A stretch of DNA of 64,000 nt, taken from Rhodoglobus sp. Lineage in GTDB: Bacteria > Actinomycetota > Actinomycetes > Actinomycetales > Microbacteriaceae. Numbering within the stretch: the stretch's first letter is position 1; each line of letters opens with the position of its first letter. Made by a program: the position numbers and the translations under genes. Positions 49,495 to 57,604 of the stretch are shown piece after piece. The notes beneath the pieces were generated by a model that did no database searches, was not told where the DNA came from, and saw nothing but the letters and a program-made list of their open reading frames with translations. The stretch spans positions 1 through 64,000 of the forward strand of contig JAODLY010000037.1 in assembly GCA_025464445.1 (NCBI GenBank). The letters are read 5' to 3'.

Positions 49495-50871
49495 TCACGC
49501 GGTGGCACTGCGCGCGGAGAGCCGTTCGATCGCCGCAACCGGGATTCGCAACCAACCAGGACGGTTGCGTGCCTCGTACACGGTCTCGTAGAGCGCCTTG
49601 TCGATCTCGAATGCGTCGACGAGCGCGCGATTCTCGGCCAGATCACAACCGGATGCCTCGCTGTAGCCGCGTTCGAATGCTGCGCGCGCTCGCGCTGCCC
49701 AGCTGTGCGCCCGCTCGGCGTCGTAGTCGGATCCTGCGGCCCCGGCCACGCTCAGCGAGCCGGCCACGTAGTCGAATGACCGCAGCATCCCGGCAACGTC
49801 CCGAATCGGGCTGTCGAGCCTGCTGCGCTCGCGCATCGGTCGCAGCGGCTCTCCCTCGAAGTCGACGAGCACCCAGCCGCGGGCGGGAACGGACAGCACC
49901 TGCCCGAGGTGCAGGTCGCCATGGATGCGCTGCTGTGCGGGCCAGCTGACTGTCGCGGCGGTCGCGAACACGGCTTCGAGCGCTGCGGCGTGGTGGGCAA
50001 GGGCCGGGACCTCGCCGATGGCCGTCGCGAGCCGCCCGTGCATGAGGGCAATCACGGCGTCGATGTCATGCTGCGTGGTCTCGCGCGTTGCCATCGTCGC
50101 CGCAAGGGTTGCGTGGACGCCCGCCGTCGCGACCCCGAGCGCATATGCCTCCGCCGAGAAGTCGGTTCCCAGTGCGGCGGCGGCGCAGGCGACCACCCAG
50201 GCATCCTCGGCACCGGGGAGGAACTCCTGGGCGAATGCGAGGTGGCCGCGTGCCCTGCCGCTCGGCTGCCCGCGGTCATTCCACTCGGCGAGCACGTCTC
50301 CGACGGGGCGGGGCACGGCATCTGAGCCCGCCGCGGCGAGGGCCGACTGCAGCTCCACGTCCGGGTTGTCGCCGTCGTGGAGTGTGCGGAACACCTTGCA
50401 GATGATGGGGGCGCCGATGCCGCTCTCCGGCTCGAAGACTATCGACGTGTTCGACTGCTCGCCGGTCAGCACCCGGGACACACGTCGGGCAACGGGAGTC
50501 GGTTCGCCCGCGTGGTTGCCGAGCACCCAGGTCCTGTCACCGTTGACCTCGAGTTCGCCCGTGATGAGGGCGAGCAGCGCCGAGGTGTACGCCGGATCGT
50601 GCGGGCCGTCGTAGGCGAAACGCCCGTCGATGACGCCGACAAGTGACCTGTCATCGGCCAGGCGTCGCGCACGGTAGGCGAGGGGAACCTGGTAGAGCGC
50701 CGGCTTGCCCAAGGTGTGATCGATGAACAGGTGGGTGACTATTTCCACGCCCGGTTCCTCGGCGGCCAGCTGCCAGCTGCCGATTTCTTCGAGCTGGGGC
50801 AGGGCGCCCTTGTTCGCATACCAGCGCTGCAGCGAAATCCACGCCGCGATCAGCTCCGGCGGGGTTGTCAT
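49495..50871 (-). CDS. Maltokinase
   Basis: 458 aa. N-terminal cap domain (about 1-200, PPELIAAWISLQRWYANKG), then an aminoglycoside-kinase-like fold with catalytic RIHGDLHLGQVLSV and the metal Asp in WVLVDFEGEPL. Phosphorylates maltose to maltose-1-phosphate for the GlgE alpha-glucan pathway. Neither treS nor glgE is adjacent, so it stands alone here. ATG 50871 with TACGCT 6 nt upstream; the longer upstream frame has no similarity to the family. Confidence 0.9.
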   Translation of the reverse strand: MTTPPELIAAWISLQRWYANKGALPQLEEIGSWQLAAEEPGVEIVTHLFIDHTLGKPALYQVPLAYRARRLADDRSLVGVIDGRFAYDGPHDPAYTSALLALITGELEVNGDRTWVLGNHAGEPTPVARRVSRVLTGEQSNTSIVFEPESGIGAPIICKVFRTLHDGDNPDVELQSALAAAGSDAVPRPVGDVLAEWNDRGQPSGRARGHLAFAQEFLPGAEDAWVVACAAAALGTDFSAEAYALGVATAGVHATLAATMATRETTQHDIDAVIALMHGRLATAIGEVPALAHHAAALEAVFATAATVSWPAQQRIHGDLHLGQVLSVPARGWVLVDFEGEPLRPMRERSRLDSPIRDVAGMLRSFDYVAGSLSVAGAAGSDYDAERAHSWAARARAAFERGYSEASGCDLAENRALVDAFEIDKALYETVYEARNRPGWLRIPVAAIERLSARSATA

Positions 50872-50876
50872 GCCCC

Positions 50877-50882
50877 AGCGTA
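50877..50882 (-). promoter_or_regulatory. -10 element TACGCT (minus strand)
   Basis: Ends 6 nt before the maltokinase ATG at 50871. Confidence 0.35.
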
Positions 50883-50958
50883 GGCACTCGACGCCCCGCG
50901 TGGTCAAGTACCCGGCATCCGCATCGCCAACGCGCAGCCAGCGCACAGCGGTGGAGCC

Positions 50959-50964
50959 TATCGT
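50959..50964 (+). promoter_or_regulatory. -10 element TATCGT
   Basis: Ends 8 nt before ATG 50972, in the 100-nt divergent region with maltokinase. Confidence 0.4.
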
Positions 50965-50971
50965 CGTTGGC

Positions 50972-51913
50972 ATGGCCCTGCGATTCCCCTCCCTCTCCAG
51001 GGTTCCGGTGTGGGTGTGGCGCGCGCTCATGGCACATCTCGGTCCCCGCGAGCTGCGCCGGTTCAGCGCCGAGCCCATCGATGATGTCGACTACCTCTTC
51101 GACGTCGACTACGTGGGTGACGGAATCCGCAACCACCGCCTCGATGTGATCTCACCGAAGCACCATGATGGCGCGCTGCCGGTTTACGTCTATTTCCATG
51201 GCGGTGGCTGGACCTCCGGCGACAAGGCCCCCCTCACCCGATACTGCGCCGTGCAGGCCTCAGGGGGCATGGTCGTCGTCAACGTGAACTACCGCATGGC
51301 GCCGCGATTCCACATGCGCGACATGCTGCAGGATGCCAATGCGGCCGTCGCGTGGGTCGTCGCGAACGCGGAACTGTTCGGCGGCGATCCGGCGGCGATA
51401 GTGCTCGGCGGCGACTCGGCCGGCGGCCAGATCTCCGCCCTCCTTGCCGCGGCGAGCAGCAAGCCGGAGTTGGCCGAGCACTACGAGTTCACGCCGGCGC
51501 TCGCCGCGCGGGTCATTCGCGGTGTTGTGCAGCACTGCAGCGCCGTGGACTTCTCGGTGATCTTCGAGAAGGGTTTCATCCTCGGTCTCGGGTTCGTCAG
51601 GATGCTGCTGCCGGGCCGCGGCAAGGGTGTCGCGTTGCAGCCGGCGGCCAGGTACCTCTCACCGATCGAATGGCTCGGGAGGGGGTATCCGCCTGTGCTC
51701 GTGACCACCTCCCGCAAGGACTTCTTCTACAGGGCGAACCTCAACTTCATCGCGGCACTGCGTGGGCACGGCGTGCCGGTGCACGCCCTCGTGAGCGAGG
51801 AGGCCCAGCACACCTGGCAGCAGGATTCGCGGCATCCCGGCTCGCTCGAGGTGTACAACCGGCTGCAGTCGTTCGTGCGCCAGGTGACGGCAAAGGTCGC
51901 GCTCGGCACCTGA
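50972..51913 (+). CDS. Alpha/beta hydrolase, hormone-sensitive-lipase type
   Basis: 313 aa. Oxyanion-hole motif YFHGGGW and nucleophile elbow GGDSAGGQISA are diagnostic of the HSL (family IV) esterases; the acid Asp is probably in TSRKDFF and the His in EEAQHTW. A hydrophobic patch near residue 200 could be a cap helix. Ends 46 nt before a second, unrelated alpha/beta hydrolase. Substrate unknown. Confidence 0.87.
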   Translation: MALRFPSLSRVPVWVWRALMAHLGPRELRRFSAEPIDDVDYLFDVDYVGDGIRNHRLDVISPKHHDGALPVYVYFHGGGWTSGDKAPLTRYCAVQASGGMVVVNVNYRMAPRFHMRDMLQDANAAVAWVVANAELFGGDPAAIVLGGDSAGGQISALLAAASSKPELAEHYEFTPALAARVIRGVVQHCSAVDFSVIFEKGFILGLGFVRMLLPGRGKGVALQPAARYLSPIEWLGRGYPPVLVTTSRKDFFYRANLNFIAALRGHGVPVHALVSEEAQHTWQQDSRHPGSLEVYNRLQSFVRQVTAKVALGT

Positions 51914-51947
51914 CCGGCGGGGAGCATGACGACTCGCACGGCGGCGG

Positions 51948-51953
51948 TATCGT
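51948..51953 (+). promoter_or_regulatory. -10 element TATCGT
   Basis: Ends 7 nt before GTG 51960 and directly abuts another in-frame GTG (51954); it therefore favours 51960 as the start. Confidence 0.4.
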
Positions 51954-51959
51954 GTGAGC

Positions 51960-52880
51960 GTGAACGACTCTGGCGGATCGGAACCCGACGTGTCCGGCAC
52001 GGATCTCGGCGAGGCGCGGCGCCTCGACGATGCGCTGCCCGACATCGACTGGACCGTGCCGCCAGACGGTGCGGAGCGCGGGTTCGTCGACGCCCCGAGC
52101 GGCAGGCTCGCGACCCTCACGATGGGGGATCCGGCGCTGCCGCGGGTGCTGCTCGTGCCCGGCGTGACCGGTTCCAAGGAGGATTTCGCGCTCATGCTGC
52201 CTCTCCTGGCCCGAGCCGGATACCGCGTGGAGAGCTACGACATGGCCGGGCAGTACGAGTCATCCTCCGCCGGCCCCGAAAACCTCGATCCGCCGCAGCG
52301 CCACTACACGCACGAGCTGTTCGTGGCGGACCTGCTCTTCCTGATCGAGCGCGGCAGCACGCCCGTTCACGTGCTCGGCTACTCCTTCGCGGGCACTGTC
52401 GCGCAACTCGCCTACGCGGCGCGCCCCGAACTGTTCGCGAGCCTCACACTGTTGAGCGCCCCGCCGCAGCCCGGCCAGGGCTTCCGCGGCGTCAAGCGGC
52501 TGGGGCCGATCACCGACCTCACCACCGGCCGGGTGGGCGCGGCGCTCATGATCTGGGGCGTTCGGCGCAACTTCACCCATGTGCCGCCCGGAAGACTGAC
52601 GTTCGTGCGCGACAGGTTCCGCCTCACCAGGCGTTCGAGCGTCGCCGACATCATCTCGCTCATGAAGCGCGCGCCGGACCTTCGCCCAGTGCTCGGAGCC
52701 GCAGCCATGCCGAAGCTCGTGGCCGTGGGCGAGCACGACCTGTGGCCGCTGAAGTTGCACGCTGCCCTCGCCGAATCGATCGGGGCATCCATCGCCGTGT
52801 ACCGAACCGGCCACAGCCCGTGCGAGACGGCGCCGCACCAGCTCGTGCGCGACCTGCTCGCGCTCTACAAGAAAGCCTGA
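51960..52880 (+). CDS. Alpha/beta hydrolase
   Basis: 306 aa. N-terminal acidic extension of about 40 residues, then LLVPGVTGSKEDFALMLPLLARAGYRV, nucleophile elbow LGYSFAGTVAQLA, an acid in VGEHDLWPL and catalytic His in RTGHSPCETAPHQ. Typical of the broad AB-hydrolase-1 family. Start chosen by the TATCGT promoter. Its 3' end overlaps the convergent glycosyltransferase gene by 16 nt. Confidence 0.87.
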   Translation: MNDSGGSEPDVSGTDLGEARRLDDALPDIDWTVPPDGAERGFVDAPSGRLATLTMGDPALPRVLLVPGVTGSKEDFALMLPLLARAGYRVESYDMAGQYESSSAGPENLDPPQRHYTHELFVADLLFLIERGSTPVHVLGYSFAGTVAQLAYAARPELFASLTLLSAPPQPGQGFRGVKRLGPITDLTTGRVGAALMIWGVRRNFTHVPPGRLTFVRDRFRLTRRSSVADIISLMKRAPDLRPVLGAAAMPKLVAVGEHDLWPLKLHAALAESIGASIAVYRTGHSPCETAPHQLVRDLLALYKKA

Positions 52881-53629
52881 GCGCCGTGCCCCTTCTCCCA
52901 TGCCTTGTGTGCCGCACGTCGCTCGAGAAGTGAGCGCTCCCTCCAGTTGAGGGCCAGTGTCGAGAACGCCCATTCGACGCGCCTCGCCAGCCCGGAGAGC
53001 GATTCGAACGGGCGTGCCGAGACGCCCACCCGCAGGCTCCTGTCGAAGCGCGTCACCATGTCCGGTTCGAAATGGATGCTGAGATCAAGGTCGTCATGGA
53101 TCTCGCGGATTCCCCTGTGCACGCTCGTCCGCAGCCGGGACCACGCGCCGGCCCGAAGCGCGAGGTTGGATCCGAACAGGGGGTCGTGGCCGAGAAGCCA
53201 CCCGACGAACCAGATATACCCGCCGATGTAGATGTTCTCGGCGGCCCAGTGGATGAACGGCGTCGACCCGTAGAAGTCCCCGGGCCCGCTGAGCGCCGTG
53301 AGGTCGGCGTCGCGCTCGAATTCGCGCACGATGCGCTCGATCCAGTCGGTGGGGGGCACGGAGTCGGCGTCGAGGCGGCCGATGATGTCCGCGCCGCCGC
53401 GGAGGGCTTCGTCGAATCCCGCGGCCGTCGCCGGGAAGATGCCCCTGACGGCTTCGGGCACCACGCGAGCGCCGGCGGCCCTGGCGACAGCGGCCGTGTC
53501 ATCCGTGCTCGCGTTGTCGACGACGATGAGCTCGTCCGCGGGCCTTGTCTGGAGGGCGAGCGCGGCGAGGCAGCCGGCGAGCATGCCGGAGTCGTTGTAC
53601 GACGGGATCACCACACTGACGCGCGTCAT
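52865..53629 (-). CDS. Family 2 glycosyltransferase
   Basis: 254 aa GT-A fold. Opens with VSVVIPSYNDSGMLAGCLAAL and ELIVVDNASTDDT, metal-binding DADSVPP (DxD), then a hydrophobic segment near HWAAENIYIGGYIWFVGWLLG and a catalytic-region Glu/Asp in GIREIHDDLDLS. Likely adds a sugar to a lipid or polysaccharide acceptor. ATG 53629 with TAAGCT 7 nt upstream; divergent from the second DUF2207 gene. Confidence 0.9.
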   Translation of the reverse strand: MTRVSVVIPSYNDSGMLAGCLAALALQTRPADELIVVDNASTDDTAAVARAAGARVVPEAVRGIFPATAAGFDEALRGGADIIGRLDADSVPPTDWIERIVREFERDADLTALSGPGDFYGSTPFIHWAAENIYIGGYIWFVGWLLGHDPLFGSNLALRAGAWSRLRTSVHRGIREIHDDLDLSIHFEPDMVTRFDRSLRVGVSARPFESLSGLARRVEWAFSTLALNWRERSLLERRAAHKAWEKGHGAQAFL

Positions 53630-53635
53630 GCACTG

Positions 53636-53641
53636 AGCTTA
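53636..53641 (-). promoter_or_regulatory. -10 element TAAGCT (minus strand)
   Basis: Ends 7 nt before the glycosyltransferase ATG (53629). Confidence 0.4.
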
Positions 53642-53666
53642 GCCACGCCGGGGGAATGCCCTTCGA

Positions 53667-53672
53667 TAGGGT
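53667..53672 (+). promoter_or_regulatory. -10 element TAGGGT
   Basis: Ends 7 nt before GTG 53679 of the DUF2207 gene. Confidence 0.45.
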
Positions 53673-53678
53673 TGCGGC

Positions 53679-55511
53679 GTGAATCGAGCTCAAGTCCTCG
53701 GGGCGTGCGTCGCCCTCGCCGTCGGCATCGCGGCACCGGTCGCCGCTGCATCGGCTGCGTCGCCCGTCGTGCATGAAGACACGAGTGCTTTCAGTTTCGA
53801 GTCGTTCGACGCCCAGTACTACCTCGACCTGGATGCCGCGGGCCACGCAACGACGCGCGTCGTGGAGACGCTCGTTGCAGACTTCCCGCAGTTCGACCAG
53901 AACCGCGGAATCATCCGCGCCATCCCGCTCGACGACCAGGGGTACTCACTCGACATCGCCATGAACTCGGTGACAGACGAGAATGGCGATCCCGTCTACT
54001 ACGAGCGCAACGATTACGACGGTTTCGCGGAGTTCGCGCTCGGCACCGACGAGTTCGTGCACGGTCCGACGACCTACGTGCTCGACTACACGATGTCCAA
54101 CACCATCCGCCACTTCGCCGACTCCGGTGTCGACGAGTTCTACTGGGACATCAACGGCACGGGCTGGGCGCAGCGGTTCGGCACAGTGAGCGCCCACGTG
54201 CACGTGAGCGACAGGCTCGCGGCATCCCTGACGGGCGCGGCGTCGTGCTACGTCGGCGCGTACGGTGTCACGACCCCGTGCGACATCACCAACGACGGCG
54301 GCGTTTTCGCGGCATCGGCCGGCCCCGTATCCGGATACGAGACACTCACCGTCGCGATCGGCTTCGTCGGCGGCACAGTGGTGCAGCCGACGCTTCCCCG
54401 CGACAGCTGGATCGTGCAGCTCGCGCCCAAGGTGCTGCTCGGCATCGAAGGCCTGCTCGTCGCGATCGGGATCCTGATCCGCACGGTGATTTGGCGGGAT
54501 GCGCGGGGTCGCGGCACGATCATCGCCCAGTTCGTGCCGCCGAAGGGTTCGCACCTGCTGCTCGACGCCAACATCGTGAAGCGACCTGGCTCCGGACTGC
54601 AGGCACAGCTCGTCGACTTCGCCGTGCGCGGTCTCATCAACATCATCGACAACCACCCCGGCGCCCCGGTCGGCACCGACAGCACGCGGTTCTCGATCGA
54701 GCTGAAGACTGCCGATGGGGCGGACCCGCACGAACTGCGGGTGCTCGTGATGCTCTTCGGCATGTCACTGCAGCCGGGAAAGCGCGTCAACCCGGGGCAG
54801 TTCAGCGCCGCAGTAGGCGCCTCGCTCTACGGGTTGCCCGCGGCAACGGCGTCCTTCGCGATCGAGGAGGGCTATCGCGCCGTCGTGAAGGGCACTGCAC
54901 CTATGGTCATGGGCCGTCTCGCCTTCTGGACGATCGTGGCCTTCGTGCCGATCTGGATCTGGGCCACGATCTTCGACGTGCTCGATGGCACGATCATCTG
55001 GCTATCGTTCGGCACGATCGCGCTCGGGATCGCCCTCGCGATCATTCTCAGCAGGCCGAAAGTGCTCACCGACAAGGGTGCTGAGGCCCGCGACTATCTA
55101 CTCGGCCTGCGTGAGTACCTGACGATCGCGGAGGAAGACCGCATGAGGGTGCTGCAAAGCCCCTCGGGGGCGCAGCGCATCGATGTGACCGACAGGGATG
55201 CCGTCGTGAAGCTCAACGAGCGCCTGCTCGGCTACGCGGTGCTCTGGGGGGTCGAAGACCAGTGGGCGGACAAGCTGCGCTCAGAGTACGTCGGCGGCAC
55301 TCCTTCGTGGATCGAAGGGGGCAGCTTTGACGCCGGGGTGCTTCGGGGATTCACCGCGTCATCCGTTGCGTCAGTGCGGCCCATCGTCACGTCATCGTCG
55401 GGGGGCGGCGGATCGTGGTCGTCAAGCGGCGGCTCGAGTTTCTCGAGCGGATCGTCTGGGGGCGGGTTCTCCGGCGGTGGCGGCGGGGGCGGTGGCGGAG
55501 GGGGCCGCTAG
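53679..55511 (+). CDS. DUF2207 membrane protein with poly-Gly tail, copy 2
   Basis: 610 aa, same architecture as the protein at 41168: signal peptide (1-28), DUF2207 domain with FESFDAQYYLDLDAAGHA and FDQNRGIIRAIPLDDQG, membrane helix near 250-270, cytoplasmic domain, two helices near 410-455, EEDRMRVLQSPSGAQR, and a Ser/Gly tail that ends in a Gly run. It differs in start codon (GTG, leaderless) and in most positions outside these motifs, so the duplication is old. Confidence 0.85.
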   Translation: MNRAQVLGACVALAVGIAAPVAAASAASPVVHEDTSAFSFESFDAQYYLDLDAAGHATTRVVETLVADFPQFDQNRGIIRAIPLDDQGYSLDIAMNSVTDENGDPVYYERNDYDGFAEFALGTDEFVHGPTTYVLDYTMSNTIRHFADSGVDEFYWDINGTGWAQRFGTVSAHVHVSDRLAASLTGAASCYVGAYGVTTPCDITNDGGVFAASAGPVSGYETLTVAIGFVGGTVVQPTLPRDSWIVQLAPKVLLGIEGLLVAIGILIRTVIWRDARGRGTIIAQFVPPKGSHLLLDANIVKRPGSGLQAQLVDFAVRGLINIIDNHPGAPVGTDSTRFSIELKTADGADPHELRVLVMLFGMSLQPGKRVNPGQFSAAVGASLYGLPAATASFAIEEGYRAVVKGTAPMVMGRLAFWTIVAFVPIWIWATIFDVLDGTIIWLSFGTIALGIALAIILSRPKVLTDKGAEARDYLLGLREYLTIAEEDRMRVLQSPSGAQRIDVTDRDAVVKLNERLLGYAVLWGVEDQWADKLRSEYVGGTPSWIEGGSFDAGVLRGFTASSVASVRPIVTSSSGGGGSWSSSGGSSFSSGSSGGGFSGGGGGGGGGGGR

Positions 55512-55529
55512 GTGTAAGACTCTTCTTCG

Positions 55530-56681
55530 GTGGACATCATGCTCGTCGTCGCGCTAGTCATCGCACTGGCTCTTTTCTTCGACTTCACCAACGGTTTCCA
55601 TGACACGGCGAATGCCATGGCCACCCCGATCGCGACGGGCGCGCTCAAGCCCAGGGTGGCGGTCGCCATCGCGGCGGTGCTCAACCTCGTCGGCGCCTTC
55701 CTGAGCACGGAGGTGGCGCAAACCATCAGCGGCGGCCTCATCAGGGAGGGCCCAGGCGGGGTTCAGGTAACGCCGGTGCTCATCCTCGCCGGTCTCATCG
55801 GGGCGATCGTCTGGAACCTCGTCACCTGGCTGCTCGGCCTGCCGTCGTCCTCGAGCCACGCCCTGTTCGGCGGCCTCATCGGGGCCGTCATCGTGGGGGC
55901 CGGTATCGGCGCGATCGACGGGGGAGTGCTCGTATCCAAGATACTGATCCCCGCGGTGCTCGCGCCGTTCACCGCCGGCCTCATCTCCTTCATCGCGACC
56001 AAGATCGCCTACTCGATCACGAAGAAGCGCGAGCGGGACAATTTCAAGCGCGGCCAGGTGTTCACCTCCGCACTGGTGTCGCTCGCCCACGGCACGAATG
56101 ACGCACAGAAGACCATGGGCGTCATCACGCTCGCCCTCATCGCCGGGGGCTTGCAGAAAGCGGGCACCGGCCCCGAACTCTGGGTGATAGTCGTGTGCGC
56201 GGTTGCGATAGCCGTGGGAACCTACACGGGCGGGTGGCGCATCATCAAGACCATCGGTCGCGGCATCACCGACATCGAGCCGGCTCAGGGCTTCGCGGCC
56301 GAGGTCGCGACCACCGCCACGATCCTCGCGTCGACCCACCTCGGGTTCGCGCTCTCCACGACCCAGGTGGCCTCCGGCTCTGTGATCGGCACCGGTGTCG
56401 GACGCAAGGGCGCGTCGGTCAGGTGGAAAACCGCAGGGCGCATCGCCCTAGGCTGGCTCATCACCATCCCGGCATCGGCTGCCGTCGGCGCGCTCGCCGC
56501 GTTCCTCGCGGGGCTGGGCCTGTGGGGCATCATCCTTGATGTCGTGCTCGCCGCCGCCGCCATCCTCGTCATTTTCCTGCGCTCGCGCCGCAATCGGGTC
56601 GACCACAGGGACTTCCACCTGCCGCAGCCCGGCGCGTTCGTCAGGCCGAAGAAGCGTAAGAAGGCGGTGGCTGGGGGATGA
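55530..56681 (+). CDS. PiT family inorganic phosphate transporter
   Basis: 383 aa with about ten membrane helices. The duplicated PiT signatures are present: GFHDTANAMATPIATGAL in the N-terminal half and LAHGTNDAQKTMGVI in the C-terminal half. Imports phosphate with a cation. C-terminal tail basic (KKRKK). GTG 55530, 18 nt after the DUF2207 stop. Overlaps a small membrane-protein gene. No PhoU-like partner is adjacent. Confidence 0.93.
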   Translation: MDIMLVVALVIALALFFDFTNGFHDTANAMATPIATGALKPRVAVAIAAVLNLVGAFLSTEVAQTISGGLIREGPGGVQVTPVLILAGLIGAIVWNLVTWLLGLPSSSSHALFGGLIGAVIVGAGIGAIDGGVLVSKILIPAVLAPFTAGLISFIATKIAYSITKKRERDNFKRGQVFTSALVSLAHGTNDAQKTMGVITLALIAGGLQKAGTGPELWVIVVCAVAIAVGTYTGGWRIIKTIGRGITDIEPAQGFAAEVATTATILASTHLGFALSTTQVASGSVIGTGVGRKGASVRWKTAGRIALGWLITIPASAAVGALAAFLAGLGLWGIILDVVLAAAAILVIFLRSRRNRVDHRDFHLPQPGAFVRPKKRKKAVAGG

Positions 56682-56884
56682 TCAACTGGTCGGCATTCGT
56701 GGTCGTGGTCGTGGTCGCCCTCGTCGCCGCTGGCGTGCTTGTCACCCTGTTCTCGACGGCATTGCGGGTCGGAGACGGGGATGCGCCGTGGCGGCGTCCC
56801 GTTTCCGTCGGCCTCTACGTCGTGTGCGGCCTCGTCGTCGCCTTCGGGCTCTACCTGATCATCCCGGCCCTGCACGCGGGCTGA
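56678..56884 (+). CDS. Small membrane protein coupled to the PiT transporter
   Basis: 68 aa, two hydrophobic helices (WSAFVVVVVVALVAAGVLV and PVSVGLYVVCGLVVAFGLYLI) with a short charged loop. ATG overlaps the transporter stop (ATGA). Such small genes regularly follow pit genes in this family of bacteria as I recall, suggesting an accessory subunit. Confidence 0.78.
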   Translation: MINWSAFVVVVVVALVAAGVLVTLFSTALRVGDGDAPWRRPVSVGLYVVCGLVVAFGLYLIIPALHAG

Positions 56885-56890
56885 CGGGAA

Positions 56891-57514
56891 CTACTTCACG
56901 AGCGCGCGAACCGCGAACGCGGCATCCTCGGCGGCGGGCAGCGTGAGCTGCGGGATCGTCACACTCGTCGGATCGCCTTTTGAGACGCCCTGGATTGTCA
57001 CGGAGATCGCGGTGTCGAAGAGGTAGAGCGCTGAGTCGAGATGCCCGTCGTCACCGTCACCGGTGGCGAATGTCTGCAGCACGCCGCTGTACTGGGCGAG
57101 CCTGCCGTCGGCGATGGCGTTCGGGAGGGTCGCGTAGCCGTCGATCTCGGCCTGCTGGAAGGGGATGGCGGCAACCGTCACGCCGAGCTGGGTGACGGCG
57201 TCCGCTGTCGTGTAGACGCACACTCGCTGGTCGTAGGCCTCCTGCGCGGTCTGGCTTGCCGAGAGGTCGGCGTTGTACGCCAGGTTGCCCTGCAGGCCCG
57301 CGAGGGCTGTCGTTACCGCGTCACACGTCGGCAGGTGGGTGGTCCCGCCAGCGACGGGGGCAGGAGAAGTCGGCGCGCCCGTGATCACCGGGTTCGCTGC
57401 CGGCTCGCCCGCCGCGCCGCTCGTGCATCCCGCGAGCAGGATGGCGAGAATTGCGGCAGAGGATGTCGCGACGCCCAGCACCAGGCGGGGGGACGCGGCA
57501 AGACGACGATGCAT
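56891..57514 (-). CDS. Secreted lipoprotein, unknown
   Basis: 207 aa. Lipoprotein signal peptide with lipobox LLAGC (Cys at about residue 29), then a Pro/Ser/Thr-rich linker and a domain with two cysteines (LPTCDAVTTAL and RVCVYTTAD) that could pair. No named family recognised. ATG 57514 has both a GAGGA site and TAGGGT 7 nt upstream. Convergent with the small membrane protein. Confidence 0.8.
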   Translation of the reverse strand: MHRRLAASPRLVLGVATSSAAILAILLAGCTSGAAGEPAANPVITGAPTSPAPVAGGTTHLPTCDAVTTALAGLQGNLAYNADLSASQTAQEAYDQRVCVYTTADAVTQLGVTVAAIPFQQAEIDGYATLPNAIADGRLAQYSGVLQTFATGDGDDGHLDSALYLFDTAISVTIQGVSKGDPTSVTIPQLTLPAAEDAAFAVRALVK

Positions 57515-57520
57515 TCCTCG

Positions 57521-57526
57521 ACCCTA
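57521..57526 (-). promoter_or_regulatory. -10 element TAGGGT (minus strand)
   Basis: Ends 7 nt before the lipoprotein ATG (57514). GAGGA lies between, so a transcript beginning slightly upstream could also be translated with a leader. Confidence 0.4.
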
Positions 57527-57604
57527 ACAACTGTTCTTGCGCAGGCCCTGTGCGCTCGACGGCACGCGTAGAGTTGCCTCTTCGCCAGTCAAAGGAGATC
57601 GACG

